A DNA stretch of 13,893 nt, from positions 1 to 13,893 of the forward strand of contig JBBTRU010000035.1 in assembly GCA_038065015.1 (NCBI GenBank), given 5' to 3'. Source of the stretch: CAIPSZ01 sp038065015 (GTDB lineage: Bacteria > Patescibacteriota > Patescibacteriia > PEXW01). Position numbers and translations under genes: made by a program. The notes beneath the pieces are model-generated. The model was not told the origin of the DNA. It ran no database searches and worked only from the letters and a program-made list of their open reading frames with translations. The stretch's first letter is position 1; every line of letters begins with the position of its first letter. Shown piece by piece: positions 13,330-13,893 of this stretch.

Positions 13330-13893
13330 TTGAGATTTGCAAAACCTACATCCAGAGCTTTTTCGGTATCGGCATACTGTTTCGCTGCCGAAGCCGCACC
13401 CAAAATTACCGTCACTATCGTCCGGCCGGTGGTCTTCCCTTTCACCTGGGTAATGAGGCAATTCCCGGATTCCTCAATGTACCCGGTTTTTATCCCGGTG
13501 ACCTGCCAATCGGTTTCCAGCATCTTGTTACGATTTTTTATCGTGTGCGGCTTTTTCGTATTCAGGGTGCTAAAGCTGTAGCTACGCTTCACCGCAACCT
13601 TGCCAATCTGCGGCTTATTAAATGCAATCGCCGCGAGCTTAGCCATATCGGTAGCCGAACCTTGGTTTGCCGGGTCCAGACCGGTCGGATCGGCAAAGGT
13701 GAGTGAAGCAAGCCCGAGTGCTTTTGCCTTATCATTCATCAGTTGTACAAATTGCGCTTCGGTGAGCTTCGTGGAACGCGCCAACGCTCGAGTGGCATTA
13801 TTCGCCGAACCAATAAGCATGGCGTGCCGGAGGTCGTTCGTGGTAATGGTATCGCCTGCACTGACGTACAAGCAGGAGCAAATGGCGCAATCG
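13326..13893 (-). CDS. D-alanyl-D-alanine carboxypeptidase (peptidase S11), 5' end outside window
   Basis: Removes the terminal D-Ala of peptidoglycan stem peptides in the cell envelope. About 188 C-terminal residues are visible. 'YVSAGDTITTNDLRHAML' leads to the SxN motif in 'IGSANNATRALA'; then come 'LGLASLTFADPTGLDP' and the KTG motif in 'VTGIKTGYIEESGNCLI', all typical of penicillin-binding-protein-type S11 enzymes. The SxxK nucleophile motif and the signal peptide would lie upstream, beyond the window edge at 13893, and the frame is open to that edge. It is the upstream partner of ftsE (4-nt overlap), tying wall trimming to the division complex. Confidence 0.93.
   Translation of the reverse strand, partial: DCAICSCLYVSAGDTITTNDLRHAMLIGSANNATRALARSTKLTEAQFVQLMNDKAKALGLASLTFADPTGLDPANQGSATDMAKLAAIAFNKPQIGKVAVKRSYSFSTLNTKKPHTIKNRNKMLETDWQVTGIKTGYIEESGNCLITQVKGKTTGRTIVTVILGAASAAKQYADTEKALDVGFANLK

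Noticed and set aside
13330..13461. 44-residue N-terminal extension of ftsE
   Set aside because: It lies entirely inside the carboxypeptidase gene in another frame; the ABC domain starts at the ATG at 13329.
1..13893. CRISPR array, prophage genes or transposase
   Set aside because: No spaced direct-repeat series and no integrase, transposase, capsid or terminase motif were seen on either strand; the only repeat structure is the tRNA-Gln end duplication.

Overview
The window looks like a chromosomal segment from a member of the Candidate Phyla Radiation (Patescibacteria). This is an inference. The strongest pointer is the UMP kinase at 4316-5014, which is the short archaeal/CPR-like form with a 'DLDWLGIHATRLNAHLLRTI' core. 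Supporting signs are compact genes with 4-nt stop/start overlaps, almost no Shine-Dalgarno sequences, apparently leaderless or nearly leaderless promoters, and a tail-anchored 'YITVKYPQNY' protein of a kind common in these genomes. I cannot place it below phylum level.

Layout: the only plus-strand gene (9-1418) encodes a membrane-anchored beta-propeller-like protein that may begin upstream of the window. Everything else is on the minus strand. From left to right these are a Y-family DNA polymerase (1424-2647); an 84-aa protein resembling the DUF6504 family associated with Y-family polymerases (2776-3030), whose promoter sits inside a perfect inverted repeat; the rplJ-rplL operon (3167-4138) with a strong promoter, an L10-type autoregulatory leader and a strong terminator; and an operon pcm-manC-mltG-pyrH (4316-7750) in which adjacent genes lie 2-5 nt apart or overlap. 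Next come an 873-residue secreted protein (8055-10676) with an M23 peptidase-like domain, LGFP-like repeats and a type IX secretion (T9SS type A) sorting domain; a 227-aa membrane-anchored protein of unknown function (10748-11431); a tRNA-Gln(TTG) gene with a duplicated 3' end and a long palindrome beside it; and a D,D-carboxypeptidase (partial)-ftsE-ftsX operon whose genes overlap by ATGA.

Two blocks concern the cell envelope. Carboxypeptidase-FtsE-FtsX and MltG remodel peptidoglycan, while ManC supplies GDP-mannose for surface glycans. The 873-aa protein is the outlier. It is the only gene here with a textbook Shine-Dalgarno sequence, has its own promoter and terminator, and carries a sorting domain for a secretion system that needs an outer membrane. 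This suggests acquisition from a Bacteroidota/Ignavibacteria-like donor.

The most interesting items are the polymerase plus DUF6504-like pair with its palindromic promoter, the T9SS-tagged protein in a probable CPR genome, the L10 leader with two mutually exclusive pairings, and the 121-bp insertion-like structure at the tRNA-Gln 3' end.
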